From positions 1 through 29,965 of IMG/VR virus record IMGVR_UViG_3300018080_008426: a stretch of DNA of 29,965 nt; one strand, given 5' to 3'. The position numbers were made by a program, and so were the translations under genes. This document shows positions 8,055 through 14,436 of the stretch, one piece after another. Below the pieces are notes generated by a model, which was not told the origin of the DNA, ran no database searches, and saw only the letters and a list, made by a program, of their open reading frames with translations. This DNA is from a virus. Every line of letters starts with the position of its first letter. Position 1 is the first letter of the stretch.

Positions 8055-8603
8055 TCAAAGAATTGTGCACTGCATTCTTTCTTCGAGAAAATTGATTACC
8101 TCATCCTCGCACAGCGGCCAGAACCTGTGTACGTCCACTCCGACATTGAACGACTTGCCATTCCACAGCCACTTCTCGTGAACGTGCCCACAAAGTATGA
8201 AGTCCCACTCGTCCGGGTCGATGCTTTTGTCGTGATCGCCGTACGGATCCGGCGTACCCTTCGGATAAACTGGCCGGTGGTTGAGAACACAGTTGTACCC
8301 ACCAATCTTCAACGGGAGATTCGCGTGCCATTCGTCGACCGCGTCGAGCGTCTTCTTTTTGTCATGGTTTCCCTTTATCAGGACAATTCTCCCGTTTAGA
8401 CTCTCGACAAAATTCTGCATGTCCCGACCCCTCGGGAAACACAGGTCCCCAAGATGGTAGACGTTATCGTTCCGACTTATAATGCCGTTCCACCTGCGCT
8501 TGAGGTCACGATCCATAAACCACGCGTTCTCGTACGGTCGTCCGGTGTACTTGATTATATTCGCGTGACCGAAATGGTGGTCAGCCGTGAAGAAATTAGC
8601 CAT
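8055..8603 (-). CDS. Metallophosphoesterase (calcineurin-like)
   Basis: A two-metal phosphoesterase. All family motifs are visible: D-H-H (8-10, in ADHHFGH), GDL (52-54), GNHD (78-81), H109 (LNHRP) and GHVH (139-142), so it should be active. Members of this compact group (~180 aa) act as phosphodiesterases, nucleotidases or phosphatases; the substrate here cannot be read from sequence. The start at 8603 (MANFFTADHH) follows GGAGGAG; a longer in-frame start would add 19 non-conserved residues. A large hairpin lies just upstream of the ribosome site. Confidence 0.92.
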   Translation of the reverse strand: MANFFTADHHFGHANIIKYTGRPYENAWFMDRDLKRRWNGIISRNDNVYHLGDLCFPRGRDMQNFVESLNGRIVLIKGNHDKKKTLDAVDEWHANLPLKIGGYNCVLNHRPVYPKGTPDPYGDHDKSIDPDEWDFILCGHVHEKWLWNGKSFNVGVDVHRFWPLCEDEVINFLEERMQCTIL

Positions 8604-8617
8604 GCTCCAACTCCTCC

Positions 8618-8654
8618 AGCTGCTCGCGGTGCTTTTCCCACCAGGCGAGCAGCT
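8618..8654 (-). promoter_or_regulatory. Intergenic hairpin directly upstream of the phosphoesterase ribosome site
   Basis: Arms AGCTGCTCGC (8618-8627) and GCGAGCAGCT (8645-8654) pair perfectly; inside, GGTG/CACC adds 4 more bp with a 2-nt bulge. It fills most of the 53-nt gap and ends next to GGAGGAG. There is no U-run, so it is more likely an RNA-stability or translation element than a terminator. Confidence 0.5.
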
Positions 8655-8656
8655 TG

Positions 8657-8845
8657 TCACGCTCCAACGCGACCCGCGACCTCGGCGAGCGTCTTTTCCA
8701 ATTCCATCACGCGAGCGCGCAGGATCTTGATCCGCTTGTACAGCGCCGTGTTCTCGTCGCGCGTGTCGCGCAGGCCCGAGTACAGGTGCATGGTCAACTC
8801 GCTGGTGATTCGGTCGTGCTTCTTTTTGCGCTTGAATAGTGGCAT
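8657..8845 (-). CDS. Small coiled-coil protein (62 aa)
   Basis: It begins MPLFKRKKKHDR, a basic N-terminus, followed by a long predicted helix with heptad-like spacing (TALYKRIKILRARVMELEKTL). It starts at an ATG that shares its A-T-G with the stop of the upstream gene (TGATG), pointing to translational coupling; AGGAA lies 6-10 nt upstream. No family recognised. It could form a dimer that binds nucleic acid or the membrane, but this is inference from composition. Confidence 0.65.
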   Translation of the reverse strand: MPLFKRKKKHDRITSELTMHLYSGLRDTRDENTALYKRIKILRARVMELEKTLAEVAGRVGA

Positions 8846-9300
8846 CACAGATTCCTGGTTCCCTTGCACGCCGGGTACTTCAGGCACCCGAGGAACTTCT
8901 TCCCGTTGCGCGCCTTGCGCTCGACCATGTATTCACCGCAGGCCGGACACCTCACTAGCAACCCGACAGCTCGGTACGCCTCCCGGCACCGCTCCAGCAG
9001 GTTCTCCAGGAAGTTCTTCGTCCGGTGGATGCGCTTTGACTTCCAGACCGGCCTGTTGCTGCCGCTCGCGACGAGCACGACTCGACCGGCGTCCTCGCCG
9101 ACCCCCCTGGCGGTCCCCGTGTTCTTCCCGCCGTTGGGCACGACCGACGAGTACACCCGGATGCGGACCTTCTTGTTCGGAGTCGGGTGCTCGAACACCA
9201 GCTCGCGGGTGCCGCCGATCTTGACCTCGCGAAAACCCGCCGCCTCCAGGTGGTCGCGGACCTCCTGCTCGGTGCGTGGTACGTATCTAGTGCCGCTCAT
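8845..9300 (-). CDS. Protein with C-terminal topoisomerase-type zinc ribbon (151 aa)
   Basis: The C-terminus (~residues 117-151) reads CPACGEYMVERKARNG ... FLGCLKYPAC, the four-cysteine zinc finger found repeated at the end of bacterial type IA topoisomerases, which binds single-stranded DNA. The N-terminal ~110 residues begin with RTEQEVRDHLEAAGF and contain VRIRVYSSVVPNG; I do not recognise this part, but the same layout, an N-terminal domain plus Topo-C4 finger, occurs in restriction-endonuclease-like and other DNA-binding proteins. No nuclease motif is obvious. It follows the UvrD-like helicase gene by 17 nt, so a role with that helicase at ssDNA is plausible. Confidence 0.75.
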   Translation of the reverse strand: MSGTRYVPRTEQEVRDHLEAAGFREVKIGGTRELVFEHPTPNKKVRIRVYSSVVPNGGKNTGTARGVGEDAGRVVLVASGSNRPVWKSKRIHRTKNFLENLLERCREAYRAVGLLVRCPACGEYMVERKARNGKKFLGCLKYPACKGTRNL

Positions 9301-9317
9301 TTTCGGTCTCCCTTCTC

Positions 9318-11405
9318 CTATTCGTGTTTATTGATGAAATCGTCAGAAGCGGTTTCCATGTAGTCGTTGAAGTCGACCGGCCCGTGTCCGAGTATGTTGA
9401 TCTTCTCGGCCCTGTCAACGAGACCCGCCTCGACCACGAACCGGCTCGGCCTCAGCTCGACCGTCTTGCCGCCGACGAGCGCGGAGGTCGGGCAGGTGAT
9501 CATTAGGTGGTCTTTCGCACGGGTAATGGCGACGTAGAAGATCCGCTTCTCCTCCTCGATGTCATCGCTGCGGCCGTGCGGTAGGATCGACTCCGCGCAC
9601 CCGGCGACGAACACGGCCCCGAACTCCAGGCCCTTCTGCTTGTGGACGGTCGACAGTTGCATCAGGTCCGCGTTCCCCTTCTTGCGCTTCTTGCGCTCGT
9701 CCGCCAGGTTGTCGATGTACTTGAGCATCGCCTCGGCGGTCTTGAACCGGCCGCTCGTCCGCACCAGCTCGCGGATGTTGCTCAGGCGACTGTTCTCGGC
9801 CGTGTCGGTGCCCTCGTCGCCGACGATCCACTCCTCGTACCTCGTGCGCCGGAGCAGGCCGGTGAACGCGGACGGCAGGTCCGTCTGCTTGTCCGCCAGA
9901 TCGGCCCGCAGCGCGTCCACAATCTCGACGAACTGGATCACGCTGCTGATCTGCCGCGGCTTGAGGCCCAGTCCGGGCCGGCACTCGCGCGCCACGTCCA
10001 GCATCGATTGCCCGGACCCGGCCGCCTCGTCCTCCATCGCGTCGACGCTCACCCTGCCGATAAACCGGAACGGGCGGTTGATCGCTCGTCGGCAGGACGC
10101 GTCGTCGGTCGGGTCGACCGCGAGCCGCAGGTACGCGAGCAGGTCGGCGACCTCCTTGCGACGATAGAAGTCCGTGCCGCCGATCACGACGTGCGGAACT
10201 TGCCTTCGGATGCACTCCTCCTCGAAGCTGCGACTCTGCGCGTTCGTTCGGTACATGACCGCCATCTCGCCCCATCTCACGCCGTCCTCGTGAAGCTGGA
10301 CGGCCCGCTCGACGACCCTGACGGCCTCGTCGTCCATGTCGGCCGCGCGTTGGAAGTCGACGCTGGCCTCGCCCTCGCGGTTCGCCACCGCCGAGGACTT
10401 CATGACGTCGTGCGGGAAAGTCGATCCGGTCCGGTTTGCCACATCAATTATACCGGGCAGGCACCGGTAGTTAATGCTCATCTCGATGACCTCGGCCATG
10501 AACTTCTCGCGGAAGTTCAGGGTCAGGTCGAGCACGCTCCCGCGCCACCCGAAGATGAGCTGCCGCGCGTCCCCGACCGCCATGAGCGACTTCGAGCCGG
10601 TGGCGAGGATCTCCATCAACGCGTGCTGCGCGAGGTTGGTGTCCTGGAACTCGTCGACGATGACGTGGTCGTACCGGCCCTCCCACCTCGCGCGCGTGTC
10701 CGAGTCCGCGCGCAGGTACTCGACCGACAGCTTGAGCATGTCGTCGAAGGTTATCAGGCCGCGCCGCTCGCGCTCCTCCTCGTACAGGAAGTACGCCTCG
10801 CCCATGCGCGGGTCGTTCGTCACGCCCGGCCGCTGCGCGTCGTACGGCTTCGCACCGCGGTCGACCTTCACGTCCCGCGGACCGACCAGGCCGTTCTTGC
10901 AGGCGCCAATGAAGCCCTCGACCTCGGAGATATCGGCGCCCCGCCAGTTCATCTGCCGGTACCCGAGCACGTCCTTGAGTGCGTAGCGCATCTTGTTGTC
11001 GGCGTCGACCTCGTAGTCCTTCCACGGCGAGCCGTCGCGGATGACCGACAGGCAGACGTGGTGGAAGGTGCCGACCTCGGCTCCGCCCTCGCCAACCGGG
11101 CAGCCGAGCGACTTGAGCCGGTCGTTCATCTCGCCCGCGCCTCTTTTGGTGAAGGTCGTTGCGAGCACCCGACTCATGTCAATGCCGTCCTGGTGCATCC
11201 GGTACATGCGGTTGACGATCGACCTGGTCTTGCCGCTACCGGGGACGGCGACGACGATGACCGCCCCCTCGTTCCACGCGACGACCGACCGCTGCGCGTC
11301 GTTCAACCCCTCGTACGGATCCGCCCACTGGGTCGGTTCGTCGTCGGGAATATCCATGAGCGCGTCGATGGACGCCCGCTTCTTCTTGATCTTTCCTCGT
11401 GGCAT
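9318..11405 (-). CDS. UvrD/Rep/PcrA-type SF1 DNA helicase
   Basis: A 3'-5' ATP-dependent DNA helicase. Seen in order: the Q-motif region LNDAQRSVV (34-42), Walker A VPGSGKT (54-60), motif Ia ATTFTKRGAGEM (82-93), Walker B VDEFQDTN (250-257), motif III AVGDARQLIFGWRG, motif IV INYRCLPGI, motif V STVHKQKGLEF, and motif VI YVAITRAKDHL. Length 695 is normal for Rep/UvrD. The start MPRGKIKKKRAS follows AGGGAGG; its first ten codons are nearly identical to those of the gene at 12359-12547. In this phage it may assist replication restart or recombination. An intrinsic terminator lies just upstream. Confidence 0.95.
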   Translation of the reverse strand: MPRGKIKKKRASIDALMDIPDDEPTQWADPYEGLNDAQRSVVAWNEGAVIVVAVPGSGKTRSIVNRMYRMHQDGIDMSRVLATTFTKRGAGEMNDRLKSLGCPVGEGGAEVGTFHHVCLSVIRDGSPWKDYEVDADNKMRYALKDVLGYRQMNWRGADISEVEGFIGACKNGLVGPRDVKVDRGAKPYDAQRPGVTNDPRMGEAYFLYEEERERRGLITFDDMLKLSVEYLRADSDTRARWEGRYDHVIVDEFQDTNLAQHALMEILATGSKSLMAVGDARQLIFGWRGSVLDLTLNFREKFMAEVIEMSINYRCLPGIIDVANRTGSTFPHDVMKSSAVANREGEASVDFQRAADMDDEAVRVVERAVQLHEDGVRWGEMAVMYRTNAQSRSFEEECIRRQVPHVVIGGTDFYRRKEVADLLAYLRLAVDPTDDASCRRAINRPFRFIGRVSVDAMEDEAAGSGQSMLDVARECRPGLGLKPRQISSVIQFVEIVDALRADLADKQTDLPSAFTGLLRRTRYEEWIVGDEGTDTAENSRLSNIRELVRTSGRFKTAEAMLKYIDNLADERKKRKKGNADLMQLSTVHKQKGLEFGAVFVAGCAESILPHGRSDDIEEEKRIFYVAITRAKDHLMITCPTSALVGGKTVELRPSRFVVEAGLVDRAEKINILGHGPVDFNDYMETASDDFINKHE

Positions 11406-11442
11406 GATTGCCTCCCTGTTTCCGTTCGCCCCTCCCGTTTTG

Positions 11443-11486
11443 AAAAACGCCGGACGGCAGGCAGGGAGGGTTTCCCGCCGTCCGGC
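11443..11486 (-). terminator. Intrinsic terminator after the hexad-repeat gene
   Basis: Perfect 10-bp GC stem (gccggacggc 11449-11458 / gccgtccggc 11477-11486), an 18-nt loop, then GTTTTT on the minus strand. It ends the unit containing the repeat gene 11539-12375, leaving ~40 nt to the UvrD-type start. The remaining ~50 nt (11487-11538) of this gap hold nothing recognisable. Confidence 0.7.
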
Positions 11487-11538
11487 TCGCGCGACCCGGG
11501 GTCTGCTCTCGCGGTCCGCGCCAGGCCGCGCGTCATCT

Positions 11539-12375
11539 CTACGTCAAGACTCTCAATTTTCTAACGCGCAGTTTCATGTCGTTGCCGGGCAATCCAGCGA
11601 ACAATATGTCTTCACTGGCAACCTCGACTTCCAATGCGATGAGATCATGTTCGGCTTGGCAGAGTCCGCACCATTCGGGACGAATGCCGACTCTTAAGAC
11701 GTGCAGTCCTGGCGCACACTGTTGATCGCTCGCCTTGCCATCTGTTTCGACGACACTGCCGACCGGATATTCGACTCGTGTGCCACCATCAAAGTTTGGT
11801 GAAAATCGGTCGTGTGTGACCCACTTCCAGAATCGATGCGTTTTCTTTTGACGATAGACGGTGCGGTATAGTTCAGCCAAGTCGTTTGATGTCATTCCGT
11901 CACCGAGTTTTACCCTGTCACCGAGTTTTACCCTGTCACCGAGTTCTACCCCGTCACCGAGGTTTACCCAGTTACCGAGTTTTACCCCGTTACCGAGTTT
12001 TACCCTGACACCGAGTTTTACCCCGTCACCGAGTTTTACCCTGTCACCGAGTTTTACCCAGTCACCGAGTTCTACCCTGTCACCGAGTTTTACCCAGTCA
12101 CCGAGTTTTACCCCGTTACCGAGTTTTACCCCGTTACCGAGTTTTACCCCGTTACCGAGTTTTACCCCGTCACCGAGTTTTACCCTGTCACCGAGTTTTA
12201 CCCTGTCACCGAGTTTTACCCTGTCACCGAGTTTTACCCTGTCACCGAGTTTTACCCAGTCACCGAGTTTTACCCTGTCACCGAGTTCTACCCTGACACC
12301 GTTTGGCGAAACGTGCCATCCATGTTTATTTTTCTTCCACTTGCGAATTTCGTCTACTTTAGCTGGATAAATCAT
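11539..12375 (-). CDS. Hexad-repeat (VKLGDx) protein with C-terminal companion domain
   Basis: After a 28-residue lead (MIYPAKVDEIRKWKKN), residues 29-160 are 22 tandem hexads of the form V-K/E-L-G-D/N-R/W/G. The 6-residue period with small residues and alternating charge suggests a left-handed beta-helix-like solenoid, though the classical [LIV]-G-x4 pattern is only partly met. Residues 161-278 are a separate domain with C220, G223-L-H225, W235 and ALEVEV (247-252), matching the non-repeat domain of the pentapeptide protein at 3259-3879, where it is N-terminal. AGGGAGG lies 5 nt upstream of the ATG. It overlaps the previous gene by 17 nt and is followed by a terminator. Function unknown. Confidence 0.85.
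   Translation of the reverse strand: MIYPAKVDEIRKWKKNKHGWHVSPNGVRVELGDRVKLGDWVKLGDRVKLGDRVKLGDRVKLGDRVKLGDGVKLGNGVKLGNGVKLGNGVKLGDWVKLGDRVELGDWVKLGDRVKLGDGVKLGVRVKLGNGVKLGNWVNLGDGVELGDRVKLGDRVKLGDGMTSNDLAELYRTVYRQKKTHRFWKWVTHDRFSPNFDGGTRVEYPVGSVVETDGKASDQQCAPGLHVLRVGIRPEWCGLCQAEHDLIALEVEVASEDILFAGLPGNDMKLRVRKLRVLT
11896..12291 (-). repeat. Coding 18-bp tandem repeats (22 units)
   Basis: Twenty-two copies of an 18-bp unit, read on the plus strand as accgagttttaccctgtc and variants, encode the VKLGDx hexads. Substitutions are shared between neighbouring units (for example runs of ccgtta), as expected from slippage or unequal crossing-over. It is not a CRISPR: there are no spacers. Confidence 0.95.
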
Positions 12376-12547
12376 CTTTTCCTCCCTTGATTTTCATTTC
12401 GGGCGCCCAGTCCACGCACACGCCCGCGTCGAGCATGAAGTCGATCGACGACTGAACGAGCTTCTGCTCGCGAGCCTTCTTGAACGTCATGCACTCGCGG
12501 TTGCGTCGGCAGTTGCGGCACCGCTTCTTGATCTTGCCTCGTGGCAT
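12359..12547 (-). CDS. Small Cys-rich protein, paralogue of 7847-8035 (62 aa)
   Basis: It begins MPRGKIKKRC with C10-x2-C13, C19 and a late C44-V-D-W-A-P, the same length and layout as the protein at 7847-8035. Its leader (AGGGAGGC then ATGCCACGAGG) and first codons are almost the same as those of the UvrD-type gene, so the start region has been copied or is under common constraint. It has its own promoter (12580-12608). A structural zinc site is likely; function unknown. Confidence 0.75.
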   Translation of the reverse strand: MPRGKIKKRCRNCRRNRECMTFKKAREQKLVQSSIDFMLDAGVCVDWAPEMKIKGGKDDLSS

Positions 12548-12568
12548 CTCAGCCTCCCTTGCTGCGTT

Positions 12569-12587
12569 TGTTTAATTTGATTATACA
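12569..12587 (-). promoter_or_regulatory. Operator-like inverted repeat (one mismatch)
   Basis: TGTTT-N9-ATACA overlaps the -10 box of the promoter at 12580-12608, in the same register as the repeats at the dnaN and regulator promoters. It is the weakest of the five sites together with the one at 3895-3913. Confidence 0.35.
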
Positions 12588-12608
12588 CTTTATATGCGCG
12601 GACCGCAA
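12580..12608 (-). promoter_or_regulatory. Promoter for the 12359-12547 / 11539-12375 unit
   Basis: Minus strand: -35 TTGCGG (12603-12608), 17 bp, -10 TATAAT (12580-12585). The -10 is perfect; the -35 keeps TTG. Confidence 0.65.
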
Positions 12609-12625
12609 CTTAATCCGGCCCGCGC
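12596..12625 (-). terminator. GC-rich hairpin after gene 12641-13417
   Basis: A 9-bp stem with one G-U pair (gcgcggacc 12596-12604 / ggcccgcgc 12617-12625). It lies 15 nt after the end of the Lys-rich gene and overlaps the -35 of the next promoter. It lacks a U-run on the minus strand, so it is only a weak terminator candidate. Confidence 0.35.
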
Positions 12626-12640
12626 GTTTGTCAAATAATT

Positions 12641-13417
12641 TTACACCGCCGTGAACCGGAGCAGGCCCTTCTTGGGGTTGATCTCGATGGTGACCTCCAG
12701 GCCACCGATCTCGACGACCGCCTGCTTCGTCCACCCGGCCTTCTTGGCATTGCCCTTCGTTGCCGCCAGCTTGGTCTGACCCTTCTCGACGTCACGCGGT
12801 TTGGGCGCCTTCGCCGGCTTCGGCTTGCTGCTCTTGCTGGCCGACCTCGAGGCGGTCGGGTTGTCGGTCGTGAGCCCGCCGTTGTGGTGAGTGATCGCCA
12901 GCTTGGCCTCCTTCTTGTCGGCCTTCGCCGACTCGGCCTTCTCGGCCTCCTTCTTCTGCCGCAGTCCGCGCATGACCTCGGTGGTCGACACGCCGTCGGT
13001 CACGAGGCGCATGACCTCCTTCTGCACCTTGTCGCCCTCCTTGACCACCGCATACGAGAGCGACGGTCCGAGCCGGAGTGCCTGCTCGCGGGTCAGGCTC
13101 TCGGCGACGGAGATGCAGTTGTAGACGGTCTGCCTAGTCGGGCCTTTCCCGGCCTGGTGGATCTCCTGCTCGCAGTAGTCCTGGAAGGACTTGAATTCGG
13201 CCGCCTTCCACAGCCGGTCGTCCCGGATCACCTTCCAGGCGCACCCGAGGGAATAGAACCGACCGCCGATCTCGGAGATGTCCCGGCGAATCTGCTCCGC
13301 CAGCTCGTTGTATCGGTCGAGCAGCTTCGCGTGCTCGACGCTGCCCTTGGTGCGGTCCTGGACGACGACCTTCTTCTCCTTCTTTGCTGCCTTCTTTTTC
13401 GTCTCTTTCTTCGCCAT
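12641..13417 (-). CDS. Lys/Ala-rich protein with possible DUF3102-like DNA-binding domain (258 aa)
   Basis: Residues 1-22 are a Lys-rich tail (MAKKETKKKAAKKEKK). Residues ~35-110 contain RRDISEIGGRFYSLG ... FKSFQDYCEQE ... TRQTVYNCISVAESL, which resembles the pattern of DUF3102-type phage/plasmid proteins (an iterative EIG...L...W...TAQRYMxVAE helix-turn-helix). The region ~130-220 is Lys/Ala/Pro-rich and probably disordered, and the last ~30 residues form a small beta-rich unit (VVEIGGLEVTIEINPKKG). The ATG at 13417 follows AGGGAGG; a longer in-frame start is unlikely. It may bind DNA. Its unit starts at the promoter at 13752-13781. Confidence 0.7.
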   Translation of the reverse strand: MAKKETKKKAAKKEKKVVVQDRTKGSVEHAKLLDRYNELAEQIRRDISEIGGRFYSLGCAWKVIRDDRLWKAAEFKSFQDYCEQEIHQAGKGPTRQTVYNCISVAESLTREQALRLGPSLSYAVVKEGDKVQKEVMRLVTDGVSTTEVMRGLRQKKEAEKAESAKADKKEAKLAITHHNGGLTTDNPTASRSASKSSKPKPAKAPKPRDVEKGQTKLAATKGNAKKAGWTKQAVVEIGGLEVTIEINPKKGLLRFTAV

Positions 13418-13443
13418 GTCTGGCCTCCCTGTGAAAAGGTTGA

Positions 13444-13713
13444 CTACCTGAACTTCCGCTTGTGGTTGCCGCGCTTCCTGCGCCACCGCCTGCGCTGGTC
13501 TCCCTTCGACCCCCTGAAGTGCTGGTTGAAGCTGTTCGGGTCATACTCCGAGCCGTGGGCTGCGACGAACGACAGCGCCAGCGCGCGCCGCCGAGTCAGC
13601 ACCGTCCCGGGCTCGTCGGCGTTCAGGCCGCGCGCCCGGTTGCGCGCCCGCGCATTCGCGACGAGCGCGACCAAGAGTGCAACGAAAAGTGCGAGGATCG
13701 TTACGGTGGTCAT
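13444..13713 (-). CDS. Single-span membrane protein with basic tail (89 aa)
   Basis: Residues ~3-20 (VTILALFVALLVALVA) form one transmembrane helix; the remaining ~65 residues are strongly basic and end GNHKRKFR-like. A basic tail next to a single helix suggests a cytoplasmic C-terminus. The ATG follows AGGGAGG. It is the first gene after a good promoter (13752-13781). No family recognised; it could act on the host membrane early in infection. Confidence 0.7.
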   Translation of the reverse strand: MTTVTILALFVALLVALVANARARNRARGLNADEPGTVLTRRRALALSFVAAHGSEYDPNSFNQHFRGSKGDQRRRWRRKRGNHKRKFR

Positions 13714-13751
13714 TTCTACCTCCCTGCTATTTGCCCGCGTAGCTTGCGGGT

Positions 13752-13781
13752 AGTATATCAGCGGGTGCGACGGTTAGTCAA
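13752..13781 (-). promoter_or_regulatory. Early promoter in the 13714-13793 gap
   Basis: Minus strand: -35 TTGACT (13776-13781), 18 bp, -10 TATACT (13752-13757). Both boxes differ from consensus at one base. There is no TGTAT/ATACA repeat here, so it may be constitutive. Confidence 0.7.
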
Positions 13782-13793
13782 CACCCACCTCAC

Positions 13794-14129
13794 TCAGTCC
13801 TGCGGCACCGACACCCAGCACCCGCAAACGCCGCCGCGGGCCGTCTTGTGCCGCTTGCTGCCGGCGACGAACTTGGTGTCGGCCTCTTTCTTCGCCCGCT
13901 TCAGGATGCGCTCGGCCGTCTCGGACTCGTCCTCGTCACCCTGGTACTCGAAGCCGATCAGCATCTCGACCAGCTTCTCGCGCAGGTAGATGAGCGACCC
14001 GAGTCCGGGCCACGACCGGTCCTCCGCACACTCGTCTGCCGTCCTGGCGACCTGCTTGAGCAGGCCGGAAATCAAGGCGGTCTCGTCGGCGATCTTCTTG
14101 TCCAGGTCTTTCAAGTTTTTCGGTTTCAT
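13794..14129 (-). CDS. Hypothetical protein (111 aa)
   Basis: It begins MKPKNLKDLDKKIADE. The protein is helix-rich and charged, with a Gly-Leu-rich turn (WPGLGSLIYLREKLVEML) and a short C-terminal stretch RGGVCGCWVSV with a CxC. The start follows AGGGAGG inside a 20-bp leader identical to that of the next gene upstream (14208-14414). No family recognised. Confidence 0.7.
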   Translation of the reverse strand: MKPKNLKDLDKKIADETALISGLLKQVARTADECAEDRSWPGLGSLIYLREKLVEMLIGFEYQGDEDESETAERILKRAKKEADTKFVAGSKRHKTARGGVCGCWVSVPQD

Positions 14130-14131
14130 AT

Positions 14132-14151
14132 CTTGCCTCCCTTTAGGCGTT
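14132..14151 (-). repeat. Duplicated 20-bp translation leader, copy 1
   Basis: Plus-strand cttgcctccctttaggcgtt is identical to 14417-14436. It contains the Shine-Dalgarno AGGGAGG preceded by CCTAA. Copy 2 overlaps the stop codon of 14428-15084; copy 1 lies in a 78-nt gap with no gene I can support. Confidence 0.8.
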
Positions 14152-14207
14152 CAGTATCTACCAGACGTCCTGCTCTAACACGTTTTTAAGGCGTCCTCCT
14201 TTCTTGT

Positions 14208-14414
14208 CTACTTGGTAATCTCGATGTATCCAAACCGTGCCATGTTCTCCAGCGAGTGACGCATGGTTTTGTCGGCCCATTTGATAAATGTGGCCTCGCT
14301 CTCGAAGTCCGGGCGCCGGCTTTCAATGTACCGACGTAGTCGACGCACGCGACTCTCGATCGACGTTCCGTCCGGATTGCAGATTTTAACCTTCGGCTTG
14401 TTCGTTGTGCTCAT
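14208..14414 (-). CDS. Small hypothetical protein (68 aa)
   Basis: It begins MSTTNKPKVKICNPDG. A short beta-type start (KVKICNPDGTSIESRV) is followed by basic, helix-rich sequence (RRLRRYIESR ... TFIKWADKTMRHSL). The start follows AGGGAGGCAAGTC. No family recognised; the basic middle could bind nucleic acid, but there is no motif to support this. Confidence 0.7.
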   Translation of the reverse strand: MSTTNKPKVKICNPDGTSIESRVRRLRRYIESRRPDFESEATFIKWADKTMRHSLENMARFGYIEITK

Positions 14415-14416
14415 GA

Positions 14417-14436
14417 CTTGCCTCCCTTTAGGCGTT
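14417..14436 (-). repeat. Duplicated 20-bp translation leader, copy 2
   Basis: Identical to 14132-14151. It supplies the ribosome-binding site of 14208-14414 and overlaps the end of the LPD29-like gene. Confidence 0.8.

Noticed and set aside
9642-11564. 640-codon plus-strand frame opposite the UvrD-type helicase
   Set aside because: It is the mirror of a gene with all SF1 motifs; no recognisable domain and no start signal.
11896-12291. CRISPR-like look of the 18-bp array
   Set aside because: Units follow each other without spacers and are in frame within a protein; it is a coding tandem repeat.
14152-14207. Tiny ORF (8 codons) after an AAAGGAGGA site
   Set aside because: There is a good ribosome site but no usable ORF; perhaps a leftover of a lost gene. 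Too short to call.
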